Source: Thalassovita mediterranea
Lineage (GTDB): Bacteria; Pseudomonadota; Alphaproteobacteria; Caulobacterales; Hyphomonadaceae
Direction of reading: 5' to 3'
Assembly (NCBI GenBank): GCA_019448215.1
Contig: CP080408.1
Coordinates: forward strand, 1 to 64,000
Length of the DNA stretch: 64,000 bases
Position numbers and translations under genes: made by a program. Shown one piece after another: positions 1-8,258 of the stretch (position 1 is the stretch's first letter; each line of letters begins with the position of its first letter). The notes beneath the pieces were generated by a model. That model was given only the letters and a program-made list of their open reading frames with translations. It was not told where the DNA came from and ran no database searches.

Positions 1-32
1 CACCAGACTTGTCTAGTTTGCAATGGTTGCGA

Positions 33-52
33 CAGGCAAGCGCGCTTGCCTG
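33..52. repeat. Perfect palindrome after the thiolase gene
   Basis: An 8 bp stem CAGGCAAG/CTTGCCTG with a CGCG loop lies 12 nt beyond the thiolase stop codon. There is no T-run on the minus strand, so it may be a 3' end hairpin rather than a complete intrinsic terminator. Confidence 0.5.
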
Positions 53-63
53 CTAGCGACCCT

Positions 64-1278
64 TTAGTCTGTCACGCGCTCGAAAATCGCAGCCAGGCCC
101 TGCCCGCCGCCAATGCACATCGTCTCCAGACCATAGCGCGCTTCGCGGCGCTCCATCTCGTAGAGCATCGTCGTAAGAATACGCACGCCTGTTGCGCCAA
201 CCGGGTGACCAAGCGAGATCCCGGACCCGTTCGGGTTGAGGCGCTCATAGTCCTCTTTCTCAAAACCAAGCGCCTTGGTGCAGGCCAGCACCTGCGATGC
301 GAACGCTTCGTTGAGCTCGATCACGTCGAGGTCGGAAAGCTTGAGGCCAGCCCGGTCCAGCGCCTTCTGGGTCGAAGGCACAGGGCCGATGCCCATGACT
401 TCTGGACCAACGCCCGCGACAGACCAGGAGGTGAGACGCGCCAGTGGCTTCAGGCCATACTTCTCCGCGGCTTCACGGGTACAGACGATACAGGCCGCCG
501 CGCCATCATTCTGGCCCGACGCATTGCCTGCCGTGACGGTTGCGTCCGGATCGACCTTGCCGCGCAGTGCGCGCAGCGTGGACAGCTTCTCGAGTGAGGA
601 GTCGGCGCGAATATGTTCGTCCTTGTCGACAACGGTGTCGCCCTTGCGACCCTTCACGGTGAACGGAACGATCTCCTGGTCGAACTTGCCAGACTTCTGC
701 GCCGCAGCCGCCTTCATGTGGGAGTTATAGGCAAACTCATCCTGCGCCTCGCGGGTGATGCCATAGTCACGGCGCAGATTCTCTGCCGTCTCGATCATGC
801 CGCCTTCGACCGGGTAGAACTTGCCGCCAGCGGTGTAGCGCCCGCGCGTCAGGCCGTCATGGAGCATCAGGCCATCGCCCTTGATCTGCCAGCGCATATG
901 GGTGGAGAAGAACGGCGCGTTCGACATGCTCTCGGCGCCGCCAGCGATCATCACATCGCTTGCCCCCGTCGCAATCTGCATGATCGCATAGATGACGCCC
1001 TGCAGGCCTGAGCCACAACGGCGGTCGATCTGGATACCGCCGGTCCCCGTGGTGAGGCCAGCGTCCAGCGCAACGACGCGGCCAAGCGCCGGCGCTTCCA
1101 TGGACGGATAGCACTGCGCGAACACACAATCATCGACTGCTTCTGCCGGCACGTCATTGCGGCTCATCAACTCGCGGACGAGGAAGGAAGCCAGGTCATG
1201 CGCCTGCTCTGATTTCAGGCTGCCGCCAAAGCCGCCGACAGGCAGGCGAAGCGGTGAACAGATGACGACATCACGCAT
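64..1278 (-). CDS. Acetyl-CoA C-acyltransferase (thiolase)
   Basis: This is a 404-residue thiolase that would condense or cleave acyl-CoA and acetyl-CoA, in beta-oxidation or acetoacetyl-CoA synthesis. All catalytic positions are visible: Cys88 in DRRCGSG, the NEAF motif, His358 in GHPVGATG and Cys388 in CIGGGQG. The start at 1278 (MRDVVICSPLR) was chosen because GGAGGAAATA sits just upstream and family members begin this way; a longer frame to 1335 has no ribosome site. It is the first of several scattered fatty-acid enzymes here (crotonase at 2393, acyl-CoA dehydrogenase at 32285). Substrate chain length cannot be read from the sequence. Confidence 0.93.
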   Translation of the reverse strand: MRDVVICSPLRLPVGGFGGSLKSEQAHDLASFLVRELMSRNDVPAEAVDDCVFAQCYPSMEAPALGRVVALDAGLTTGTGGIQIDRRCGSGLQGVIYAIMQIATGASDVMIAGGAESMSNAPFFSTHMRWQIKGDGLMLHDGLTRGRYTAGGKFYPVEGGMIETAENLRRDYGITREAQDEFAYNSHMKAAAAQKSGKFDQEIVPFTVKGRKGDTVVDKDEHIRADSSLEKLSTLRALRGKVDPDATVTAGNASGQNDGAAACIVCTREAAEKYGLKPLARLTSWSVAGVGPEVMGIGPVPSTQKALDRAGLKLSDLDVIELNEAFASQVLACTKALGFEKEDYERLNPNGSGISLGHPVGATGVRILTTMLYEMERREARYGLETMCIGGGQGLAAIFERVTD

Positions 1279-1374
1279 GGTATTTCCTCCCGAAACTGAT
1301 CCACGCCATACAGCCAATCTCGGCCCCGCGTGCAACCCATACCGTGGAGAAATGCGCGGCGAAGCCGCACCGCT

Positions 1375-1920
1375 CTAGTTGGAGATGACGATCCGTCCGC
1401 CTTCGACGTCAAACCGCGTGCGCTTCAGCTGGACCAGATCTGTCGCTGACCCGGTCGTGATGCGCACCCAGATAGCATCGACCTTGCCCTCTTCGGACTG
1501 CACCATGGCAACAGAACCGATATCCTCGCCGTACATGCTTTCGACCCGCATGCCTGCTGCCGGAATGCTGGGTTGCGCAGGCGCAGCGGCGCCGCCGCCC
1601 CGATCGCTGCCAGCACTCGCGAGGCGCAGCTCAGGACGAATCTTGCCGACTTCGGCGACCGCTGCCCTGCCAAAGCGCGGCTCACCGGGCTTGGCAACAG
1701 GCCCACCGAGCAGTTCGTCAGAGGCCATATATTGCTGTTCGAGATAATCGGTCTGGCGCGCCCGGTCACTGTCAGGCCAGCTGGCGACCTCATAGTCGCT
1801 GGCATAGCGGCCATTGGCGACATAGGTCTGCGCGTTCTGGGCCAGGACCGGAGCGGTGAGAGTAAAACCGGCAACAAGCGCCAGCGTGATTTTGGAGAAG
1901 CGGGAACGCGGGACAGACAT
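1375..1920 (-). CDS. Secreted hypothetical protein with PRC-barrel-like tail
   Basis: This 181-residue protein is not recognised with certainty. It has a clear N-terminal signal peptide (basic start, hydrophobic stretch about 10-25, cleavage after VLAQ). The middle is low in hydrophobicity, with Gly/Ala/Pro around 108-122. The C-terminal 55 residues (MRVESMYGEDIGSVAMV onward) resemble the beta-rich PRC-barrel pattern of predicted envelope proteins. It lies 36 nt before a second small exported protein gene on the same strand, so the two are probably co-transcribed. It is likely periplasmic; its role is unknown. Confidence 0.65.
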   Translation of the reverse strand: MSVPRSRFSKITLALVAGFTLTAPVLAQNAQTYVANGRYASDYEVASWPDSDRARQTDYLEQQYMASDELLGGPVAKPGEPRFGRAAVAEVGKIRPELRLASAGSDRGGGAAAPAQPSIPAAGMRVESMYGEDIGSVAMVQSEEGKVDAIWVRITTGSATDLVQLKRTRFDVEGGRIVISN

Positions 1921-1956
1921 GCCGGATCAACGGCATGCCCGCAGCTTCGGTTCCCG

Positions 1957-2304
1957 CTAGTCTTCGACCCGCTCGACTTCGCTGTCAGCGAGGTCTTCTT
2001 CAGTGATCGGATCCGGCAAACCGGTATCAATCAGCGTGCCGGATTCCTCTGCGCTTTCGGTCTCACGCATGAGCTGCTGACGCTGGCGCAGGCGCTCTTC
2101 GGCCTCACGGTCGCGGTCGACATCGGCGCGAAGGTCATCCAGCGCGCTGCGTGGGCCATAGCGGCTCTCGGATGTGAAGGACGAGTCGATATCGTTCGAA
2201 TACGCGCCCGTCGCGCCCTTCTCATTGCTGGTCGCGATCTGTCCTGCCGCCGTCAGCGAAAGGGCAAGCGGAAGTGAGGCAAGAACAAGAATACGAGCGA
2301 GCAT
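1957..2304 (-). CDS. Small exported hypothetical protein
   Basis: This 115-residue protein starts at 2304 (MLARILVLASLPLALS), preceded by a GGAG ribosome site; an upstream extension to 2376 lacks one. A signal peptide covers roughly residues 1-20. The mature part is very acidic and charged (repeated D, E, R, Q around 40-80), with little hydrophobic core, so it may be disordered or partly coiled coil. It is probably translated with the following exported protein at 1375. No family is recognised. Confidence 0.6.
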   Translation of the reverse strand: MLARILVLASLPLALSLTAAGQIATSNEKGATGAYSNDIDSSFTSESRYGPRSALDDLRADVDRDREAEERLRQRQQLMRETESAEESGTLIDTGLPDPITEEDLADSEVERVED

Positions 2305-2392
2305 CTTTAACTCCGAAATAGAACCTTCACGCAGGAACTGGAGCATTTGCAGCACTTTCCAAGACAAAGCCAGCAAATTTGGCCTTAAGCGC

Positions 2393-3169
2393 TTATCCGT
2401 TCTGCCCGCGCCCGCGTTCAGTTACTGCCTTGCGCGCCTGCTCGACGCTATCAGCCGTGACGGACTGTGCATGCTCGGCAGAGCGTTTGACTTCCATCTT
2501 CATCGCATCGCCGAATGTGGTCGCGAAGCCATCATCGATCAGCGCCTTGTACTTGCGTAGCAGCACGGCGTCGCAGCTTGCCATCTCGTGCGCCATCTTG
2601 ATCGCCGCAGGCATCAGCGCATCGGCCTTGTAGACCCGGTTGACGAGGCCCCAGCGCTCGGCGGTCTCCGCATCGAGGAAGTTGCCGGTGAAGGACAGCT
2701 CCTTGGCGCGGCTCATACCAATCATGCGCGGCAGCTTCTGGCTAAGGCCCCAGCCTGGCACGATACCGACGCGCGCATGCGTGTCAGCGAACTTCGCATT
2801 CTCCGATGCCAGCAGCACGTCGCACATCAGGGCAAGCTCAAAGCCGCCGGTGATCGCGAAGCCGTTGATCGCGCCGATGATCGGCCACGGGAAAGCGGCA
2901 AGCCCCTTCGAAAGATCAATGTCGCCACCATCGGCGCCGAGCGCAAAGCCGGTCTGCCCGGCTTCCTTGAGGTCGACGCCAGCGGTGAAGGCACGGCCCT
3001 CGCCCGTCAGCACCGCGGCGCGAACCGTGTCGTCCTTCGCCAGCTCGGTGAACACTTTCACGAGTTCGGCACGCAGGGCCCGGCTCAGCGCGTTCAGCGC
3101 ATCCGGCCGGTTCAGCGTCACGATTGCAACTGGGCCGTCTCTTTCCACGCGCACGATATTCTCGGACAT
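2393..3169 (-). CDS. Crotonase-fold enoyl-CoA hydratase-like protein
   Basis: This 258-residue member of the crotonase superfamily carries the oxyanion-hole segment GRAFTAGVDLKE (59-69) and the conserved AFPWPIIGAINGFAITGG stretch (92-109). At the position of the first catalytic glutamate of classical hydratases (FADTHARVGIVPG, 127-138) it has His131, while the second glutamate aligns with Glu157. This suggests altered chemistry or an uncharacterised subfamily. The start at 3169 has GGAGAGGAAG upstream. It is divergent from the flavoprotein gene at 3251, leaving an 81 bp shared promoter region. Confidence 0.85.
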   Translation of the reverse strand: MSENIVRVERDGPVAIVTLNRPDALNALSRALRAELVKVFTELAKDDTVRAAVLTGEGRAFTAGVDLKEAGQTGFALGADGGDIDLSKGLAAFPWPIIGAINGFAITGGFELALMCDVLLASENAKFADTHARVGIVPGWGLSQKLPRMIGMSRAKELSFTGNFLDAETAERWGLVNRVYKADALMPAAIKMAHEMASCDAVLLRKYKALIDDGFATTFGDAMKMEVKRSAEHAQSVTADSVEQARKAVTERGRGQNG

Positions 3170-3250
3170 CTGGCTTCCTCTCCATGGTCTTTGTTCTGCT
3201 TCGTCGCTAGAGACTTAAACTGGACCATCCGGAAACGCCAAGGCCAGACC

Positions 3251-4933
3251 ATGGGTAAGCCCCCTGCAGATGTGAACTTCACCTTTTCGGACGAAGAGCT
3301 TGAGGCGCTGAAGCCCTTCGGCGACGTTCGCGCCCATGCGGTGGGTGATCCGCTAATTGATGAAGGCGACGCGAATGTCGATTGCCTCATCACGCTGTCG
3401 GGCCACACCAGCATCCTTGTTGAAACGCCAGAAGGCGAAAAACGTCTTGGCTGGATGGAGCGCGGCCAGTTTGCTGGCGACATCTCCATCCTGACGGGTC
3501 AGGCCTCGCTCTCGCGCGTCGAGATGGGAGAGGCCGGCGAGGTGCTTCATATCTCGCACGACAATTTCCAGCGCCTGCTGGTTGAGAACTCGCATTTCTC
3601 CGACATTTTCGTGCGCACGCTGACAGCGCGGCGGATCTTCTCGCACAATGCCTCCCACGGCGCCGTCATCGTGATAGGCGACGCGCATGACCGCGACGTG
3701 TTCGTCGCCCGTGACACCCTCTCCAAGCACATGATCGCCCATCGCTGGCTCGACCCGGACAAGGACCCGCTTGCAAAGCGCATCATGGAAGCGAGAGAGA
3801 TTGCAGCCGCTGACCTGCCCGTCGTGATCCGTGGGCGTTCTCGTATCATGTCGCGCCCCGATGTCGGCGAATTGTCCGAAGCCTTCGGCCTCGATCTCGT
3901 ACCCGACAATAGCTGCACCGATGTTGTTGTGGTGGGCGCAGGCCCCGCCGGGCTTGCCGCATCGGTCTATGCCGCTTCGGAAGGCCTCACCGTGGTCACG
4001 CTGGACAGTGACGGCCCCGGTGGTCAGGCGGGCACATCGTCAAAGATCGAGAACTATCTCGGCTTCCCCATGGGTGTTTCAGGCCGTGAGCTTGCTTCGC
4101 GCGCTTCCATTCAGGCGCAGAAATTCGGCGCCCGTATCGCATCACCTGCCAGCGCGGTCGATCTTGCACGCGACGGCGACAATTATTGCATCTCGCTGAA
4201 GGACGGCCGCCGCCTCAAGGCCCGCGCCGTGGTCATTGCCACCGGCGCTCAGTATAGCCGCCTGCCGATCGAGAATCTGGAACGGTTCGAAGGGCGCGGC
4301 ATCTATTATGGCGCAACGCCCATGGAGGCGCAGCTGTGCGGCGGCCAGGATGTCTGTCTCGTCGGCGCGGGCAATTCAGCTGGTCAGGGCGCGGTCTTCC
4401 TCAGCCAGACGGCCCGCAACGTCCACGTCCTGTTCAGGCGCCCGAACATTCGCGACACCATGTCGGAATATCTCGTGCGCCGCCTCGAAGAGACGCCGAA
4501 CATCCACCTTCATCCAGAGACTGAAATCGACACGCTGCACGGCACTGGCAGCGAAGATCAGCTCAATGATCGCCTGACCCGGCTCAGCCTTCGCCACCGC
4601 ACCACCAGAGAGGTGAGCGAGCATGATATCGGTTTCGTCTTCCTCTTCATCGGCGCCCAGCCTTTTACCGACTGGCTGCCCCAGCATATGAGCTGCGATG
4701 AGAAGGGGTTCGTGAAAACCGGCCCGGACCTCTCCAATCTGGATCTCGTGCGCGCAGGCTGGACCCTCGACCGGATGCCGACCCGCTATGAAACCTCATG
4801 GCCACGCGTCTACGCCGTCGGCGATGTGCGGATCGGGTCAGTCAAGCGCGTCGCCTCCAGCGTGGGCGAAGGCTCCGTCGTTGTCAGCGACATTCACAAG
4901 GCGCTCGCAGAGATAACGCCTAGCGGTTCCTGA
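3251..4933 (+). CDS. Cyclic-nucleotide-binding domain / FAD thioredoxin-reductase-like fusion
   Basis: This 560-residue protein has three parts. Residues about 10-125 form a cNMP-binding beta-roll (GQFAGDISILTG). Residues about 135-213 look like a thioredoxin or glutaredoxin fold without active cysteines (DLPVVIRG). Residues about 222-560 form a pyridine-nucleotide flavoprotein, with FAD-binding GAGPAG at 229-234, GGQAGTSSKIENYLGFP and a second nucleotide site GAGNSAG. The CxxC redox pair of thioredoxin reductase is absent; that region reads YYGATPMEAQLC. It is therefore unlikely to reduce thioredoxin in the classical way. The start at 3251 was chosen because the much longer open frame upstream is antisense to the crotonase gene. 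Confidence 0.88.
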   Translation: MGKPPADVNFTFSDEELEALKPFGDVRAHAVGDPLIDEGDANVDCLITLSGHTSILVETPEGEKRLGWMERGQFAGDISILTGQASLSRVEMGEAGEVLHISHDNFQRLLVENSHFSDIFVRTLTARRIFSHNASHGAVIVIGDAHDRDVFVARDTLSKHMIAHRWLDPDKDPLAKRIMEAREIAAADLPVVIRGRSRIMSRPDVGELSEAFGLDLVPDNSCTDVVVVGAGPAGLAASVYAASEGLTVVTLDSDGPGGQAGTSSKIENYLGFPMGVSGRELASRASIQAQKFGARIASPASAVDLARDGDNYCISLKDGRRLKARAVVIATGAQYSRLPIENLERFEGRGIYYGATPMEAQLCGGQDVCLVGAGNSAGQGAVFLSQTARNVHVLFRRPNIRDTMSEYLVRRLEETPNIHLHPETEIDTLHGTGSEDQLNDRLTRLSLRHRTTREVSEHDIGFVFLFIGAQPFTDWLPQHMSCDEKGFVKTGPDLSNLDLVRAGWTLDRMPTRYETSWPRVYAVGDVRIGSVKRVASSVGEGSVVVSDIHKALAEITPSGS

Positions 4934-5411
4934 GAGCGAAGCGCGCCAACGCCAAAAGGCCGAGCACGCCTGCCAGCAAGGCCGCGACACCGAACATGCC
5001 AAATTTCGCTGGCGTCAGATACGTCTTCAGCCAGAGATAATTGCCCGCCCCCTGAAGCGCGATCATCTGTACCGTGTTTTCAGCGAGATCCAGAATGACG
5101 ATCAGGAATGCTGGCAGCATGGCGAGCCTTGCAAACCGCATTGGCGCGAAGCGCGCTGCCAGCCCGGCGAGGAATGCGCCATAGGCGAGCGGATAGGCGG
5201 TATCGATGACAAGCGTCGCCCAGAAATGCGCTGTGCGGGCACCGCTATCCATCTCCGCCAGCCGTGCCTCGGCGGCTGGCCCGGTCCAGATCATGTCGAG
5301 AAGCTTCCCGTCCACGGCTGGCCCCACAAGGCTGAAGCAGAACCCGATGGCGACCATCGCCAGACCGGACAGGATGATCATGGGCGTCTTGGCAAGATAG
5401 GGCCGGGTCAA
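4920..5411 (-). CDS. Four-helix membrane protein of unknown function
   Basis: This 163-residue protein has about four hydrophobic segments (11-30, 65-85, 97-115, 137-157) and no recognised family. The start is a TTG at 5411 that overlaps the stop of the upstream cinA-like gene as TTGA, which suggests translational coupling; the alternative is ATG at 5381. Its 3' end overlaps the convergent flavoprotein gene by 14 bp, so both genes share the sequence around their stop codons. It is probably an inner-membrane protein. Confidence 0.65.
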   Translation of the reverse strand: MTRPYLAKTPMIILSGLAMVAIGFCFSLVGPAVDGKLLDMIWTGPAAEARLAEMDSGARTAHFWATLVIDTAYPLAYGAFLAGLAARFAPMRFARLAMLPAFLIVILDLAENTVQMIALQGAGNYLWLKTYLTPAKFGMFGVAALLAGVLGLLALARFALRNR

Positions 5412-6175
5412 CTTGCTTCCCCTTCGATGACTTCGCTCTCGCCGCCAACGGAGGCGGCCAGTTCGACAAGTTTTTGCGCCGCTGTCGTCAGGGCATCCTC
5501 ATCTGCCGAGCGGGCGATCAGTGACACGCCATGGTCGCTCACAGACCTGAACCATGGATAGGAGCCGAAACTCACTTCTTCGTATGACTTGTCGAGCTCA
5601 CTGAGGGCTTCGGCGATATCGCCTTCACGAAGACCCGGCACGCGGACGGTCCTCGCATGCACCACCCTGCCATGTTCCAGCCTGTGTCCGATATCCTGCA
5701 GCATGCCCTGAACGATCGAAGGCACGCCTGCCAGTGTGAAGACATTGCCGGTCTGGAAGCCGGGCGCACCCGATACCGGATTCTCGATCAGGCTGGCACC
5801 ATCAGGTATCCGGGCCATGCGCTGGCGGGCTTCTGTGAACTCGGTGCCGATCTCGTCATAGCGTGCCTGCAGCATCGCCATCACTTCTGGATGCTTGTCG
5901 ATCCCGACACCGAAGGCGGCTGCGATGGCGTCTGCGGTAATGTCGTCATGGGTCGGCCCTATCCCGCCGGTCGTGAAAACATAGGAGTATCGCTCGCGCA
6001 AAGCGTTGACCGCCTCGACGATGCGCGCCTGCACGTCCGGCACGATCCGTACTTCCTCGACCGGAATGCCGAGCGGCCGCAGATAGCCTGCAATCTGCTG
6101 GACATTGATGTCCCGCGTGCGCCCTGAGAGAAGCTCGTCCCCGATAAGGCAGATGGCGGCGGTTGGTGCTGTCAT
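5408..6175 (-). CDS. CinA-type molybdopterin-binding domain protein
   Basis: This 255-residue protein matches the N-terminal MoaB/MoeA-like domain of competence/damage-inducible protein CinA (ICLIGDELLSGRTRDIN, then FTTGGIGPTHDDIT). The C-terminal nicotinamide-nucleotide amidase domain of full CinA is absent, so it is the stand-alone form. The start at 6175 is an ATG with AGGA about nine bases upstream; a TTG at 6190 is possible but less likely. It probably forms an operon with the membrane protein that overlaps its stop. The substrate is not known for this stand-alone type. Confidence 0.85.
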   Translation of the reverse strand: MTAPTAAICLIGDELLSGRTRDINVQQIAGYLRPLGIPVEEVRIVPDVQARIVEAVNALRERYSYVFTTGGIGPTHDDITADAIAAAFGVGIDKHPEVMAMLQARYDEIGTEFTEARQRMARIPDGASLIENPVSGAPGFQTGNVFTLAGVPSIVQGMLQDIGHRLEHGRVVHARTVRVPGLREGDIAEALSELDKSYEEVSFGSYPWFRSVSDHGVSLIARSADEDALTTAAQKLVELAASVGGESEVIEGEAS

Positions 6176-6248
6176 GGATATGTCCTGCAAACGCTACGCC
6201 CTCCCCTCACCGCTTCGCAGCGAAAAGGGAAGCAGCTGAATTGTCTCA

Positions 6249-7616
6249 TTATTCCTGCAAAGCCTCATAGACCAGCGCCATTGACTGGGCGCGCGGCTCG
6301 AACGGCATGTCCGGATTATTGCCGAAACGCTGGATCATGGCGATGAAGTACAGATCGTTCACCGGATCGATCCAGAACCATGTCCCGGCTGCCCCGCCCC
6401 AGTAATAGGTGCCAGCCCCGGCCGGGCTCGCCATGGCTTCCGGGTCCGAAATAATGCCCCAGTCCAGACCGAACTTGTGCGGCTCTGCCGTCATGGTGGC
6501 CCGCGCCGTACCATTGAAGCTGATGCCCAGACCTTCGGGCAACTGGTCGCTCGTCATCAGCTCAACCGTCTCCGGCGAGATTATCTCTGCGCCATCGAGG
6601 CTCCCCTCATTCAGCATCATCTGGCTGAACCGGGCATAGTCGCTGATGGTCGCCACCAGACCGTGGCCACCGGATTCAAATGGCACTGTGTCCTGCCGGT
6701 AGAGATAGGGCACCGCCGCCGTGCTCTCGCGCGTCTCAGGCACCGGCACGAACCGGCCCGCTTCAGGGGACCAGACCATGAGGTCGGCGAAGCGGTCATA
6801 GTCTGCGTCCGGCACGTAGAAGCCAGTGTCGTCCATCCCGAGCGGGGTGAAGATATTGGCGTCGAGATACTCGCCAAGGTTCATGCCAGAGAACTGCTCG
6901 ATGAGATAACCCTGGATATCAACGCCGACGCCGTAAGACCATTGCTCGCCCGGCTGGAACAGGAGAGGCACTTCGGCAACCCGGTCGACGAGCACATCAA
7001 GCCCGGGCGAACTCAGGATCCGCTGTTCCCGGAACTGGCGGTTCGAATAATCCTCGCCGAACAGGCCATAGGCGAACCCTGCCGTGTGGCGCATTGCGTC
7101 GCGAATTGTCGGCTCACGCTCAAGCGGCTCCAGGATGGGCGTGCCATCCTCATTCTCACCGGCCAGAACCTGCAAATTCTCGAACTCGGGGATATAGTCG
7201 CTCAGCGGATCGTCGAGGTCGAACTTGCCGTCTTCATAGAGCTGCATCAGCGCGACGCCGGTCACCGGCTTTGACATCGAGTAGATACGCCAGATCGTGT
7301 CCTTGCCGAGCGGGGTCTGGTCTTCGACGTCGCGAAGCCCGTGCCTCGCCGAATAGGCAATCTCACCATCCTTGACGAGCATCGCCTCAATGCCGGCCAC
7401 CTGCCCTGCCTCGACATAGCCAGCGAGCAGCTCATCCAGCGCGGCAAGGCCTTCCTCGCTGAAAGCGGCGCGCGTTTCGGTGGCGGCATCTGCGCTTGCT
7501 GGCGACACTTCGGCTGAATTTTCAGCAGGGTCAGCTGCATTTGTGCAAGCCGCCGCCAGAAACACCGCCAGTACACCGCCAATGCACCGTGACTGCACCA
7601 TGATTTCGTTCTTCAC
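6249..7616 (-). CDS. Serine hydrolase of the beta-lactamase class C family, predicted lipoprotein
   Basis: This is a 455-residue serine hydrolase. The SxxK nucleophile motif is in YSMSKPVTG, and the family block HTAGFAYG and late HGLVATISDYARF follow. Such proteins act as esterases, DD-peptidases or beta-lactamases; which one applies here is unknown. The start was placed at a GTG at 7616 because GGGAGG lies eight bases upstream; the ATG at 7601 is too far from it. The N-terminus then has a hydrophobic stretch ending in LAAAC, a plausible lipobox, so the enzyme is likely anchored to a membrane facing the periplasm. Confidence 0.85.
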   Translation of the reverse strand: MKNEIMVQSRCIGGVLAVFLAAACTNAADPAENSAEVSPASADAATETRAAFSEEGLAALDELLAGYVEAGQVAGIEAMLVKDGEIAYSARHGLRDVEDQTPLGKDTIWRIYSMSKPVTGVALMQLYEDGKFDLDDPLSDYIPEFENLQVLAGENEDGTPILEPLEREPTIRDAMRHTAGFAYGLFGEDYSNRQFREQRILSSPGLDVLVDRVAEVPLLFQPGEQWSYGVGVDIQGYLIEQFSGMNLGEYLDANIFTPLGMDDTGFYVPDADYDRFADLMVWSPEAGRFVPVPETRESTAAVPYLYRQDTVPFESGGHGLVATISDYARFSQMMLNEGSLDGAEIISPETVELMTSDQLPEGLGISFNGTARATMTAEPHKFGLDWGIISDPEAMASPAGAGTYYWGGAAGTWFWIDPVNDLYFIAMIQRFGNNPDMPFEPRAQSMALVYEALQE

Positions 7617-7770
7617 GACGAATTCCTCCCAAGGATTTTCCGACTGTACCAAGCGCTAGTTTCCGCCTGCAGGCAACCTCTGTATGGGCCCAACGTTTCT
7701 GCCTTGACGCGCCACCTCGCCGCTCAAGGTGAGAGGTATCAACAGCTTCCCCAAAGGAAAGGACTTCAGA

Positions 7771-8205
7771 ATGAAACGTCACGCCACAGCCCACTGGTCA
7801 GGCCCCCTCAAGGACGGCAAAGGCACCATCGACACCCAGAGCGGCGCCCTCTCAAGCCACGGCTACTCCTTCAAGGCCCGTTTCGAAGACGAAAGCGGCA
7901 AGGCCGGCACGAACCCGGAAGAGCTGCTCGGTGCGGCCCATGCAGGCTGCTTTGCCATGCAGCTCTCGGCATTCCTCGCCATGAACGACACCCCTGCAGA
8001 AGACCTCGAGGCGAAGTCCGTCATCACGGTCGAGGAGGTTGATGGCGGCTTCGAGGTAAAATCATCCGCCCTCACCCTAACCGGCAAAGTGCCGGGGATC
8101 GATGGGGCGAAGTTCCAGGAGCTTGCCAACAAGGCCAAGGAAGAATGCCCAATGTCCAAGGCCCTCGGCGCCATCAAGGTGACGCTCGACGCCAAGCTCG
8201 CCTGA
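7771..8205 (+). CDS. OsmC/Ohr-family peroxiredoxin
   Basis: This 144-residue OsmC-type protein reduces organic or hydrogen peroxides using two cysteines, here Cys60 (AAHAGCFAMQLS) and Cys126 (EECPMSKAL). The length and spacing fit the OsmC branch. The start at 7771 (MKRHATAHWSG) follows a strong AAAGGAAAGGA ribosome site. It is transcribed alone and ends in a strong hairpin shared with the convergent dioxygenase gene. A cytoplasmic location is expected. Confidence 0.92.
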   Translation: MKRHATAHWSGPLKDGKGTIDTQSGALSSHGYSFKARFEDESGKAGTNPEELLGAAHAGCFAMQLSAFLAMNDTPAEDLEAKSVITVEEVDGGFEVKSSALTLTGKVPGIDGAKFQELANKAKEECPMSKALGAIKVTLDAKLA

Positions 8206-8229
8206 TCCGTTTCAGGGATAATACAGCGG

Positions 8230-8258
8230 AAAACGGGGCCCTTTGCGGCCCCGTTTTC
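8230..8258. terminator. Bidirectional intrinsic terminator
   Basis: A perfect 11 bp stem AAAACGGGGCC/GGCCCCGTTTT with a six-base loop separates the osmC-like gene and the convergent dioxygenase gene. T-runs follow the GC stem on both strands, so it can stop transcription from both sides. Confidence 0.9.

Noticed and set aside
2588-3250. N-terminal 221-codon extension of the flavoprotein frame
   Set aside because: It is antisense to the crotonase gene, and the cNMP domain begins right after the ATG at 3251.
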